Of a stretch of DNA of 64,000 nt, positions 9,400 through 17,238 are shown piece by piece (position 1 is the stretch's first letter; the number at the start of each line of letters is the position of its first letter). This DNA is from Stenotrophomonas sp. VV52. Lineage in GTDB: Bacteria > Pseudomonadota > Gammaproteobacteria > Xanthomonadales > Xanthomonadaceae. The DNA is taken from contig NZ_PKQQ01000003.1 of the NCBI RefSeq assembly GCF_002893095.1, positions 310,001 to 374,000 of the forward strand, read 5' to 3'. Both the position numbers and the translations under genes were made by a program. Below the pieces are notes generated by a model. It was not told the DNA's origin, made no database searches, and worked only from the letters and a program-made list of their open reading frames with translations.

Positions 9400-10173
9400 T
9401 CAAGCGGTGCCGGCGATGTTGTGCGAGCGGTCCGGCGGCCATTCCTGGTTGAGCAGGCCGCGGGGAAGTTCGGCGTCGCGGGTGTCGCAGCGGACGATGG
9501 GGCGGTTGTCGGTGCAGGTGTCGAGCAGCGACACCAGCCGGCGCCCAACCAGCAGCGCGCTCGGCCATTCGATGCAGGCATTGGCGGCGTTGGTCGGCGT
9601 GCACACCGGGTTGTTCACTTCCAGCATCTGCGCGCGTACGCCCAGTGCCTGCGCTTCCTGGTGCAGCACCTGCGCATACATGCGCGTGGCCGACATGGTG
9701 ATCGAGGTTTCGCCGTGCCCGGCCCACGCCTTGTAGCCGGCCGGCCCACCGATCACGACGTAGCGGCGCGCGTGCGGGCCACCCTGCAGCAGCGGCAGCA
9801 GATGGCGGCCGGCGTGCACATGCGGCATCACGTCGGCCTGCAGCGCCTGCAGCAACGCATCGCCGCTGCGGTCGGTGACCCGGCCACGGTTGTACGGGCC
9901 GCCCATGGCGTCGACCACGGCGGCCAGCGGGCGGCGGCGCTGCGCAACGCGCTCGGCCACGCTGCGTGCGGAGCCGTCATCGCCCAGCGACCCGAGCAGG
10001 GTTTCCAGGCCCGGTTCGTCGGCGAACTGTTCGCGCAGTGCGGCAAGCCGGCCCGGGTCGCGGCCGACCACCAGGACCGGGCTGCCGGCCTCCAGCAATG
10101 CGGCCACGATGCCCTGCCCGACGCTGCCGGTGCCGCCCAGCACCAGAACCTCGGGGGCCAGCGTCCCACTCAT
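9400..10173 (-). CDS. smeU1: NAD(P)-binding oxidoreductase at head of efflux operon, SmeU1-like
   Basis: This 257-residue Rossmann-fold SDR has the dinucleotide motif VLGGTGSVGQG at residues 11-21 and VVDAMGGPYN in place of the NNAG region. The catalytic segment reads SITMSATRMYAQVLHQEA, so the usual YxxxK is not clearly present and the protein may be an atypical SDR. Its start codon overlaps the stop of the small upstream gene (ATGA), so they are translationally coupled. It occupies the smeU1 position in the Stenotrophomonas efflux locus. The reaction is unknown. Confidence 0.8.
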   Translation of the reverse strand: MSGTLAPEVLVLGGTGSVGQGIVAALLEAGSPVLVVGRDPGRLAALREQFADEPGLETLLGSLGDDGSARSVAERVAQRRRPLAAVVDAMGGPYNRGRVTDRSGDALLQALQADVMPHVHAGRHLLPLLQGGPHARRYVVIGGPAGYKAWAGHGETSITMSATRMYAQVLHQEAQALGVRAQMLEVNNPVCTPTNAANACIEWPSALLVGRRLVSLLDTCTDNRPIVRCDTRDAELPRGLLNQEWPPDRSHNIAGTA

Positions 10174-10397
10174 GGGACTTTAACTCCCGTCGCCGGGATA
10201 ATCCCAATTCGGCCCAGTCGGCCGCCGTTGCGGGCGCCCAGGCGCAGGCTGCCGCCGCGCTGCAGGTTGGCGGGCGGGGTGAACTCGCGGAAAGCCTTGC
10301 CGGAGAAGGACGAGGGGCGCTTCTCAACGGTCAGGGCCAGGTCGAGCGAGGGGGTGCGGCCGCCAATGACGCGGCCAAGAATGTTCTGCAACCACAT
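10170..10397 (-). CDS. 75-residue basic protein, first gene of efflux operon
   Basis: This short gene encodes a 75-residue, strongly basic, glycine- and arginine-rich protein with no membrane segment or signal peptide. It has an excellent ribosome binding site (TTGGAGGACGCCAACC before ATG) and its stop overlaps the start of the SDR gene as ATGA, so it is very likely translated. It would be the first gene of the efflux transcript. I do not recognise a family. It could be a leader protein whose translation sets expression of the operon, or an independent small protein. Confidence 0.6.
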   Translation of the reverse strand: MWLQNILGRVIGGRTPSLDLALTVEKRPSSFSGKAFREFTPPANLQRGGSLRLGARNGGRLGRIGIIPATGVKVP

Positions 10398-10537
10398 GGT
10401 TGGCGTCCTCCAAATCGGGAATGGCGCCAGATTAGTCCTCGAACTCCCCCTTGATTAGTCCGAATTAAGGGGAATAATCGTCCCGTACCCGGCACAATCT
10501 TTCGGGCACCCTACCCACCCCGATTCGGATCCTCCTC
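10398..10537. promoter_or_regulatory. Divergent promoter region with LysR-type operator
   Basis: This 140-bp gap separates the efflux operon from the LysR gene. It holds an inverted repeat, CCCCTTGATT (10447-10456) and AATTAAGGGG (10463-10472), with 9 of 10 positions matched. It also holds a direct repeat GATTAGTCC at 10430 and 10453, 23 bp (about two helical turns) apart. The inverted repeat contains a T-N11-A LysR box (T10455, A10467). The repeats suggest two regulator dimers side by side; which promoter each serves cannot be seen. Confidence 0.6.
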
Positions 10538-11560
10538 ATGGCCCACGATCTCAACGACACGCTCATCTTCGTCAAGGTGGTCGAGCAAGGCAGTTTCATC
10601 GCAGCTGCCAACGCGCTCGGCCTGCCCAAGACCACCGTCAGCCGCAAGGTGCAGGAACTGGAAACCCGCCTGGGTGCGCGGCTGCTCCACCGGACCACGC
10701 GCAGGCTGGGCCTGACCGAGGCGGGTTCGGTCTACCACGAGCACTGCCAGCGCATCGCGCGCGAGCTGGAAGAAGCCGAAGGTGCGGTCAACCAGCTGCA
10801 GTCCGGCCCGCGCGGCTGGCTGCGCTTCACCGTGCCCTACTCCATCGGCATCACCTGGATAGCGCCGCTGCTGGGGCAGTTCCACGCGCAGTACCCGGAA
10901 ATCCAGCTGGACATGCACCTGGGTAACGAAAAGCTGGACCTGATCGCAGGCGAAGCGGACCTGGCGCTGCGCGTGGGGGCGTTGCCCGACTCGAACCTGG
11001 TGGCGCGCAAGCTGGGCAGCCTGCGCACGCAGGTGTTCGCCAGCCCGGCCTACATCGAACGGTATGGCGAGCCGCTGCATCCGGACGAACTGCAGTTCCA
11101 CCGCATCCTGGCGATGCGCAAGGCGCGCAACCTCAACAACAACCGGTTCTTCTGGCAGCTTGGCGAAAATGGCGGCGACCTGCGCGATTTCCCGGTCAAT
11201 CCGCTGCTGGTGGCGAATGATCCGTCGGCGTTGAACGGTGCGTTGGTCTGCGGCGAAGGGCTGCTGCTGACCGGTGACGTGATGGCCAAGCCATTCATCG
11301 AATCGGGCATGGTGCGCCGTGTGCTGGCCGGCTGGACCGGGCCTGAAGTGGACTTCAACGCAGTGTTTGCCGGTGGGCGGCTGGTATCGCCGAAGGTGCG
11401 CGCGTTCGTGGATTTCCTGGTGGAGAAGCTGAACTTCGACGCGAACTACATGCTGGCGCAGTGCCCGGCGGCGAAGCTGGCCAAGCAGCAGGCGAAGGAA
11501 GCGGAAGCGGAGTTGCAGGAAACCGGGAAGCGGATCCTGGAGACGGTTACTGCGGAGTGA
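10538..11560 (+). CDS. smeRv: LysR-family regulator of the efflux operon, SmeRv-like
   Basis: This 340-residue LysR-type regulator has its winged helix-turn-helix at residues 6-65 (FVKVVEQGSFIAAANALGLPK) and a substrate-binding domain from about 90 onwards. It has an unusually long charged C-terminal tail (AKLAKQQAKEAEAELQETGK). It is divergent from the efflux operon, as smeRv is in S. maltophilia and as mexT relates to mexEF-oprN in Pseudomonas. Its likely role is activation of that operon in response to an unknown small ligand. The N-terminal sequence suits the CrgA/AaeR-type subgroup. Confidence 0.87.
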   Translation: MAHDLNDTLIFVKVVEQGSFIAAANALGLPKTTVSRKVQELETRLGARLLHRTTRRLGLTEAGSVYHEHCQRIARELEEAEGAVNQLQSGPRGWLRFTVPYSIGITWIAPLLGQFHAQYPEIQLDMHLGNEKLDLIAGEADLALRVGALPDSNLVARKLGSLRTQVFASPAYIERYGEPLHPDELQFHRILAMRKARNLNNNRFFWQLGENGGDLRDFPVNPLLVANDPSALNGALVCGEGLLLTGDVMAKPFIESGMVRRVLAGWTGPEVDFNAVFAGGRLVSPKVRAFVDFLVEKLNFDANYMLAQCPAAKLAKQQAKEAEAELQETGKRILETVTAE

Positions 11561-11568
11561 TGGTTGGG

Positions 11569-11593
11569 GCAGCCGGGCAGAGCCCGGCTCTAC
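11569..11593 (-). repeat. SMAG hairpin, single unit
   Basis: The minus strand reads GTAGAGCCGGGCTCTGCCCGGCTGC, a GTAG head followed by an imperfect palindrome. It lies 8 bp after the LysR stop codon. Confidence 0.8.
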
Positions 11594-11595
11594 AG

Positions 11596-11624
11596 AAAAT
11601 GCCGCCCGTTGGGGCGGCATTTTC
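11596..11624. terminator. Bidirectional Rho-independent terminator
   Basis: AAAATGCCGCCC pairs perfectly with GGGCGGCATTTT across the loop GTTG. T-rich tails appear on both strands, and the element sits between the convergent LysR and OmpA-type genes. Confidence 0.92.
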
Positions 11625-11673
11625 GCTATACGCCGGTGTTACCGACGTATCGCAGTAACAACGCTGTGCGTTG

Positions 11674-12369
11674 TTACTGCGTCAGCGGGATCACCCGAAT
11701 TTCGACGCGACGGTTCTTGGCGCGGCCGGCATCGGTGCTGTTGTCAGCAATCGGGTAGGCCTTGCCGGCACCCAGGGTTTCCATGCGCACGCTCTGCACG
11801 CCCTGCCCGCTCAGGTAGGCGGCGACCGAATCGGCACGCTCCTTGGACAGCTTGTTGTTGACCGCGTCACTGCCGATGCTGTCGGTGTGCCCAACCACTT
11901 CGATCATGGTCTGGTTGTACTCGTTGAGCGTGGCGGCCACGCCATTGAGGGCCGGGTAGAACTGCGGCTTCAGGGCGGACTTGCCGAAGTCGAAGGTCAC
12001 GCCGTCCGGCAGGTTCAGCACGATGTTGTCGCCCTGGCGCTGCACGTCGATGCCGGTGTTGGCGGTACGCTCGCGCAGCTGACGCTCCTGCTTGTTCTGG
12101 TAAGCGCCCACGCCGGCACCGGCCAGTGCGCCGATGCCCGCGCCCACCATGGCGTGCTGGCGACGTTCGGTGGCGCTGTCGCCGGTCAGCAGGCCGGCGG
12201 CCACGCCGATGGCGGTACCGATCAGCGCGTTGCGGCCGGTGCGGCTCTGCTGCTCGGTCGGGTTGCCGTACTGGTCGCTCTGCACGTAGGAGCCACCGGT
12301 GGCGCAAGCCGACAGGGCGGCAGCGGTCATCAGGGCCAGGGCCACGTTGCGGGGTGCGGATCGGATCAT
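11674..12369 (-). CDS. OmpA-family lipoprotein with glycine-zipper segment (YiaD-like)
   Basis: This 231-residue outer-membrane lipoprotein has a lipobox at LSACATGG (Cys about residue 22), then a glycine-zipper region (NALIGTAIGVAAGLLTG and GAGIGALAGAGVGAY, residues 45-95). A C-terminal OmpA peptidoglycan-binding domain follows, with TFDFGKSALKP, VVGHTDSIGSDAVNNKLSKE and the closing RAKNRRVEIRV. The ATG at 12369 has GAGGAG 6 nt upstream, so the longer open frame is not used. It probably anchors the outer membrane to the cell wall. It is monocistronic and ends at a strong terminator. Confidence 0.9.
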   Translation of the reverse strand: MIRSAPRNVALALMTAAALSACATGGSYVQSDQYGNPTEQQSRTGRNALIGTAIGVAAGLLTGDSATERRQHAMVGAGIGALAGAGVGAYQNKQERQLRERTANTGIDVQRQGDNIVLNLPDGVTFDFGKSALKPQFYPALNGVAATLNEYNQTMIEVVGHTDSIGSDAVNNKLSKERADSVAAYLSGQGVQSVRMETLGAGKAYPIADNSTDAGRAKNRRVEIRVIPLTQ

Positions 12370-12487
12370 GGTGTTCTCCTCGAGTGACGGCCGTGCGGCG
12401 TGTGAATGGCCGAAAGGATAAACAGGGAAATGCGATGCCTGCATGATGAACACGCACGTATTCGGCATTTCATTCAGGTAGCTGTCT

Positions 12488-13903
12488 CTAGCCCGTGTGG
12501 CGATACGCGGCCAAGGCCGCCTCCCGTCCGGCGCCCAGGTCCACCAGCGGTACGGCGGGATAGGACGGCGCCAGCTCGGCCAGCAGGGCCGCCGACTGCC
12601 ACGGCGCGAAGCGCGCCTTGACCGGCAACGGCGCCAGTTCCGGCACCCAGCGCGTGATGTAGCGCGCGTGCGGATCGAACTTCTGCGACTGCGTGACCGG
12701 GTTGAAAATGCGGAAGTACGGTGCCGCATCTGCCCCGGTTCCGGCCACCCACTGCCAGCCCATGGTGTTGTTGGCGAGGTCGGCATCCACCAGCGTGTCC
12801 CAGAACCAGCGCGCGCCGTGCAGCCAGTGCTGGCGCATGTGCTTGCACAGGAAACTGGCGACGATCATGCGCACGCGGTTGTGCATGTAGCCGGTGGCCC
12901 ACAATTCGCGCAGGCCGGCGTCGACGATCGGCACGCCGGTGCGGCCCTGCTGCCAGGCCTGCAGCTGCGTCGCGTTGGGAGCAGCCCATTTGAAGGTGGC
13001 GAAACGCGGATTGAGGTTCTGTTCCGGTGTCTGCGGGAAGTGGTGCATCAGGTGGTACGAGAACTCGCGCCAGCCCAGTTCGCGGATGTAGCCGTCGATG
13101 TCGGCGTCACGGCTGGCGCTGCGCTCTTTCTCCAGCCGGCGCACGACCTGCCACGGCGAGATTTCGCCGAAGTGCAGGTGCGGGGACAGCAGCGACGTCC
13201 CTACCCGATCAGGCAGGTCGCGCTGTTGGCGATAGCCGTTCAGCGCGCCGTCGACGAACACCGTCAGCGCCTCGTCGGCGCCCGCTTCGCCGGGCTGCCA
13301 GTGGTCCCAGAACTGCCGGTCCCAGTCGAGCGTGGGGGTCAGCTGCAACGCGTCGAGACTGACGCCCGTGGCCTTGTGCGACGGCAGGCGCTCCGGCACC
13401 GGCAGCGGTGCGGGCAGGTTCATGCGGGTCAGCGCGTTGCGCCAGAACGGGGTGAACACCTTGTAGGGGCCGCCTTGCAGGGTGGCGATGTCCCAGGGTT
13501 CGAACATCAGGCTGCCGTTATGGCTGTCTGCTTCGATGCCCTGCTCGCGCAGCTCGCGCTTGATCCGCGCATCGCGTGGCTGGGTGGCCGGCTCGTATTT
13601 GCGGTTCCAGTACACCGCCACCGCGCCGGTCTCGGCAATCAGCGCCTGCAGCTCGGCTTCGCTGTCGCCCTGGCGCAGCACCAGCGACGAGCCGCGTTCG
13701 CGCAGGTCGGCATCCAGCGCCGCCAGCGAGCGGTGCAACCAGGTGTTGGAGGCTGCGCCGGGTGCCCAGTCGCCCTCTTCCTGCGGTGCATGGATGTACA
13801 CCGGTACGGGCGTGTGTCCGGCCTCAAGCGCGGCCTGCAGCGCCGGATTGTCCTGAAGGCGCAGATCGCGACGAAACCAGACCAGAGCTACCGACACGGA
13901 CAC
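12488..13903 (-). CDS. phrB: Deoxyribodipyrimidine photolyase
   Basis: This 471-residue protein is a class I CPD photolyase, repairing UV-induced pyrimidine dimers with light. It has an N-terminal antenna-binding Rossmann domain (VALVWFRRDLRLQDNPAL, residues 5-22), a hinge and the helical FAD domain with SLLSPHLHFGEISPWQV, WREFSYHLMHHFPQ, GRTGVPIVDAGLRELWATG and HNRVRMIVASFLCKH. The conserved Trp and Asn around WFWDTLVDADLANNTMGWQWVAG fit the CPD-binding pocket. Length is normal for the family (about 470). No neighbouring gene appears to be co-transcribed. Confidence 0.95.
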   Translation of the reverse strand: MSVSVALVWFRRDLRLQDNPALQAALEAGHTPVPVYIHAPQEEGDWAPGAASNTWLHRSLAALDADLRERGSSLVLRQGDSEAELQALIAETGAVAVYWNRKYEPATQPRDARIKRELREQGIEADSHNGSLMFEPWDIATLQGGPYKVFTPFWRNALTRMNLPAPLPVPERLPSHKATGVSLDALQLTPTLDWDRQFWDHWQPGEAGADEALTVFVDGALNGYRQQRDLPDRVGTSLLSPHLHFGEISPWQVVRRLEKERSASRDADIDGYIRELGWREFSYHLMHHFPQTPEQNLNPRFATFKWAAPNATQLQAWQQGRTGVPIVDAGLRELWATGYMHNRVRMIVASFLCKHMRQHWLHGARWFWDTLVDADLANNTMGWQWVAGTGADAAPYFRIFNPVTQSQKFDPHARYITRWVPELAPLPVKARFAPWQSAALLAELAPSYPAVPLVDLGAGREAALAAYRHTG

Positions 13904-14093
13904 CGCCTACGCTTGAAAAGAGCGGTCATGATAACGAGCTGAAGTGAAGGCCCTGCACGCGTCCTTCGCATGGCCCGCATGCGGCATGCACCACGCCTGC
14001 ACCCGGAAACGCACATGGTGGGCGCATGCCCCAGCCGCTCGTTGCCAAGGCCGCGTGGCGGAGCCCTTCCTGCCTGATCCGGATGCCCATGCG

Positions 14094-15200
14094 ATGACCC
14101 CTACCCTGCCTGCTGTTCCCTATTCCCCGGCCGTCGAGCACCGCGATGCGGATGAGGACGCCACCATTGCCGAGATGGTGAAAGTCTTCACGGATATGGC
14201 CCACACCGTGGCGGCGCAGGAAGGGCACGCGCATCGCGCCGTGCATGCCAAAGGGCACGCGCTGCTGCGTGGACGCTTCCGGGTACTGGATGGGCTGTCG
14301 CCCGAACTTGCGCAGGGCTTGTTCGCCGCGCCCGGCGAATTCGACGCGCTGGTGCGATTGTCGTCGCCGCCGGCCGAACAGCTGCCGGATACCGTATCCA
14401 CCCCGCGTGCAATGGCGGTCAAGATCCTGGACGTGCCCGGCGCCCGCGTTGAAGGCGGCGACGAGCTGCGCAGCCAGGATTTCCTGATGGTCAATGGACC
14501 GGCATTCAACACGCCGGGCATCGGCGGCTTCCTTCGCTCGGCCAAGCTGCTGGCCGCCACCACCGAGCGCATGCCCCGGACCAAACAGGTGATCTCGGCA
14601 ACGCTGCGCGGTACCGAGGCAGCGCTGGAAGCCGTTGGTGGACAGAGTGCGTCGTTGAAGGCGCTGGGCGGCGAGCCACAGCACCATCCGCTGGGGGAAA
14701 CGTTCTTCACCCAGGTTCCGTTCCGCTATGGCGACTACATCGCGAAGTTCTCGTGGGTGCCGGTTTCGCCGGCGCTGGTGGCACTCACGGGGACGAAACT
14801 GGAATCGGAGCCAGACACGCAGCGCGATGCGATTTCCGCGTTCTTTGCAGCACCCGGCGCCGTTGCCGAATGGGAACTGCGCGTGCAGCTGTGCCGCGAT
14901 CTGGAGAAGATGCCGATCGAAGATGCATCAGTAGTCTGGCCGGAAGACCTCAGCCCGTACCTGCCCGTGGGTCGGCTCGTGGTGGAAGCGCAGTCGTCCT
15001 GGAGCACCGATGCCGAAGCGACTGAAGATGCCCTCGCCTTTGCGCCATGGCACGCGTTGGCGGCGCACCAGCCATTGGGCAACCTCAACCGCGCGCGACG
15101 CGTGGTGATGGCGGCCTCGCGGGAATTCCGCTCGAGGTTCAACCGCTGCCCGATCCACGAGCCGACCAGCACCGCCGGGACGTCCGATACCCTGCGGTAG
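14094..15200 (+). CDS. Catalase-fold family protein (SrpA/catalase-like)
   Basis: This protein of about 368 residues belongs to the minor catalase-fold family. Visible landmarks are the region AHRAVHAKGHALLRGRF at the normal catalase heme-side His, LVRLSSPPAEQLPDTVSTPRAMAVKIL, and QDFLMVNGPAFNTPG, which corresponds to the Asn-Pro stretch of catalases. It lacks much of a classical catalase and is shorter (about 370 against 480), so activity may be peroxidase-like or lost. The start at 14094 lacks a clear ribosome binding site; upstream in-frame codons allow about 50 more residues of poor composition. Its TAG stop is formed by the GTAG head of a SMAG repeat. Confidence 0.8.
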   Translation: MTPTLPAVPYSPAVEHRDADEDATIAEMVKVFTDMAHTVAAQEGHAHRAVHAKGHALLRGRFRVLDGLSPELAQGLFAAPGEFDALVRLSSPPAEQLPDTVSTPRAMAVKILDVPGARVEGGDELRSQDFLMVNGPAFNTPGIGGFLRSAKLLAATTERMPRTKQVISATLRGTEAALEAVGGQSASLKALGGEPQHHPLGETFFTQVPFRYGDYIAKFSWVPVSPALVALTGTKLESEPDTQRDAISAFFAAPGAVAEWELRVQLCRDLEKMPIEDASVVWPEDLSPYLPVGRLVVEAQSSWSTDAEATEDALAFAPWHALAAHQPLGNLNRARRVVMAASREFRSRFNRCPIHEPTSTAGTSDTLR

Positions 15201-15262
15201 AGCGGGGCTCTGCCCCGCAGCATTTCGCGCCCTGCAGGCAGCCACGCAGGGCGTGGCTCTAC
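15197..15262. repeat. SMAG hairpin pair, inverted, supplying stop codons to both flanking genes
   Basis: The left unit begins GTAGAGCGGGGCTCTGCC; the right unit on the minus strand begins GTAGAGCCACGCCCTGC. The TAG of the left GTAG ends the catalase-like gene and the TAG of the right GTAG ends the converging amidohydrolase frame. Confidence 0.85.
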
Positions 15263-16509
15263 CGGGGAGTGTAGATGATCCTGCCGTCGCGTACGGTCAT
15301 CTGCACATCCGCGAAGGCTTCGGTGGACTGCTGTGGATCGCTGCCCAGCATTACCAGATCGGCGGCGTAACCTTCGGCCAGCCGTCCACGCTGGGTGGCG
15401 TCGCCGAACCGCGATGCGGGCGCGGTGGTCAGGCTGGTCAGGATCTGCCGCCAGTCGAGGCCGGCGGCGGTCATCAGCCGGTATTCCAGCCGGGTGTCGT
15501 AGACCTCGGTGTAGCCGGCGTCGGTGCCGAACAGCACCTGCCCGCCGCCGTCGGCCATCGCCTTCACCTGCTGCTGGGCATTGCCGACGAAACGCTTCAC
15601 CACCTCGTCAGGCACGCCTTCCTGGCGCAGGTGGGCGTCGAACAGCGACAGCGTTGGGACCAGTGCCATGTGCTTCGCTCTCAGCCGCGCCACCAGTTCC
15701 GGGGACCACGTGCCTGCGTCCGGCGCGGTATGCGCCAGCACGTCCACGCCGCTGGCCTCGGCAACCTCGAGCCCGGCCATGTTGGTCGGATGCGCGAACG
15801 CCGGCTTGCCATGCGCGTGCGCGGCGGCCACGGCCGCGCTGGCGACGTCCACCCGCATCGGCAGTACCCCTTGCGGGCCGCCCACGATTGCACCGGTGAA
15901 GACCTTCACGCCGTCGGCGCCAGCATCCAGTTGGGCTTCGGCGCGTTGGCGCGCCTCTGCGGGCGTGGCGACTTCCGCGCTGATCGTGCGGGTCTGTGCC
16001 CACAGCTCGCGCACGTAGATCGGCGTTCCGTGCTCGGGGTAGAACGGCATGTCCACGGTCAGCAGGCGCGGTCCCTGGACCTAGCCTTTTGCCATGCGCG
16101 TGCGCAGCGCGCCGACATCGCCCGGCAGGGAACCGATGTCGAACAGCGTGGTGAAACCCCACTTTCCGAAGCGGTCGCGCAGTGCGTCCTGCAGCGCCTG
16201 CGGCGCCTGCGCGTCGGGCTGGTGGAACGGCGGGGACATCAGGTGCACATGGCTGTTCCAGAACCCGGCGGTCACGCTGCGGCCCTTGCCGTCGATGATG
16301 CGGGTCCCTTCCGGCACCTTCACCTTGCTGCGAGGGCCGACCGCAGTAATGCGTCCGTCACGGACCACCACCGTCCCATTGGTAATCGGGGCGGCGTCCG
16401 GTGAAGGAAACACCTGCGCGCCTACGATGGCAAAATCCTCTGCGACAGCGGGGCCAGCCAGCAGCAGCGCGGCAGCGAACACGACGGGTTTCAGCACGGT
16501 ACGGGACAT
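15259..16509 (-). pseudogene. Exported amidohydrolase, interrupted by in-frame amber codon
   Basis: Two collinear parts in one frame together make a normal amidohydrolase of about 416 residues. The N-terminal 142 residues (from 16509) carry a signal peptide (VFAAALLLAGPAVAEDF), the AIVGAQVFP and VRDGRITAVGP beta-sandwich and the metal-binding NSHVHL. After a TAG at 16083-16081 the frame continues as VQGPRLLTVDMPFYPEHG, followed by KVFTGAIVGG (carbamylated-Lys region), AFAHPTNMAGLEVA, DVLAHT and LFGTDAGYTEVY with the last metal Asp. Only one codon is wrong; a GAG-to-TAG change would explain it. The gene is either freshly inactivated, read through, or affected by a sequencing error. Confidence 0.85.
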
Positions 16510-16603
16510 GCAGGCTCTCCTTGGCGTCTACCTCAAGGCTACTGCACTACGGGACCCGCAGAAGGGCCGTTAGTCAGGGTGCCGCCCGGCGTGCGTCCGT
16601 GGG

Positions 16604-17233
16604 TCAGTCGCCCTTGCCGCGCCGTTGCTGCGCATCGAAGCGCTGCATGGATTCGCGGATCAGCGCCTTTGCCTCTGCCGCGTTGCCCCAGCCATTGAGC
16701 TGCACCGGGTTCCGACCCTCGGGCAGGTCCTTGTAGACCCGGAAGAAGGCCTCGATGCGCTGGCGTTCGATCAGCGGCAGGTCCTGCAGGTCGCGGATGC
16801 TGGCGTAGGTGGGGTCGATCTTGTCGGTCGGCACGCCGATCACCTTCTCGTCGTGCTCGCCCTTGTCGACCATTTTGAGATACCCGATCGGTCGGAAGCG
16901 CACGATCACGCCGGGGTGCAGCGGCTCACGAGTGAGGACCAGGGCGTCGAGCGGGTCGTTGTCGCCGGCCAGGGTGCGCGGCATCGAACCGTAGTTGGCC
17001 GGGTACGCGACGGGCATCGACTGGAAGCGGTCGACGTGGACCAGGCCGTCCTCCTTGATCTCGTACTTGGTGAAGCTGCCGGCGGGGATCTCCACCGCCA
17101 GGTTGGCTTCTTCCGGCGCTTCCTTCGGTTGCGCAGCCAGGAACGGGTGCAGGACCGCGTTGCTGGCAACGCTGGCGCCGGTGAGCAGGAGCAGCGCGGC
17201 GGTGAGGGCGAGAAGCGGAAGGTGGCGATTCAT
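16604..17233 (-). CDS. Exported inorganic pyrophosphatase
   Basis: This 209-residue family I soluble pyrophosphatase carries a signal peptide (LLALTAALLLLTGASVASNA), so it should act in the periplasm, unlike the usual cytoplasmic Ppa. Active-site blocks are present: IPAGSFTKYEI, DRFQSMPVAYPANYGSMP, the GDNDPLDALVL metal-binding signature, KMVDKGEHDEKVIGV and FFRVYKDLPEG. Several ATGs overlap the end of the upstream gene; 17233 is 9 nt after GGGA and precedes the signal peptide. As last gene of the phosphate set it could hydrolyse pyrophosphate to phosphate outside the cytoplasm. Confidence 0.88.
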   Translation of the reverse strand: MNRHLPLLALTAALLLLTGASVASNAVLHPFLAAQPKEAPEEANLAVEIPAGSFTKYEIKEDGLVHVDRFQSMPVAYPANYGSMPRTLAGDNDPLDALVLTREPLHPGVIVRFRPIGYLKMVDKGEHDEKVIGVPTDKIDPTYASIRDLQDLPLIERQRIEAFFRVYKDLPEGRNPVQLNGWGNAAEAKALIRESMQRFDAQQRRGKGD

Positions 17234-17238
17234 CAGCA

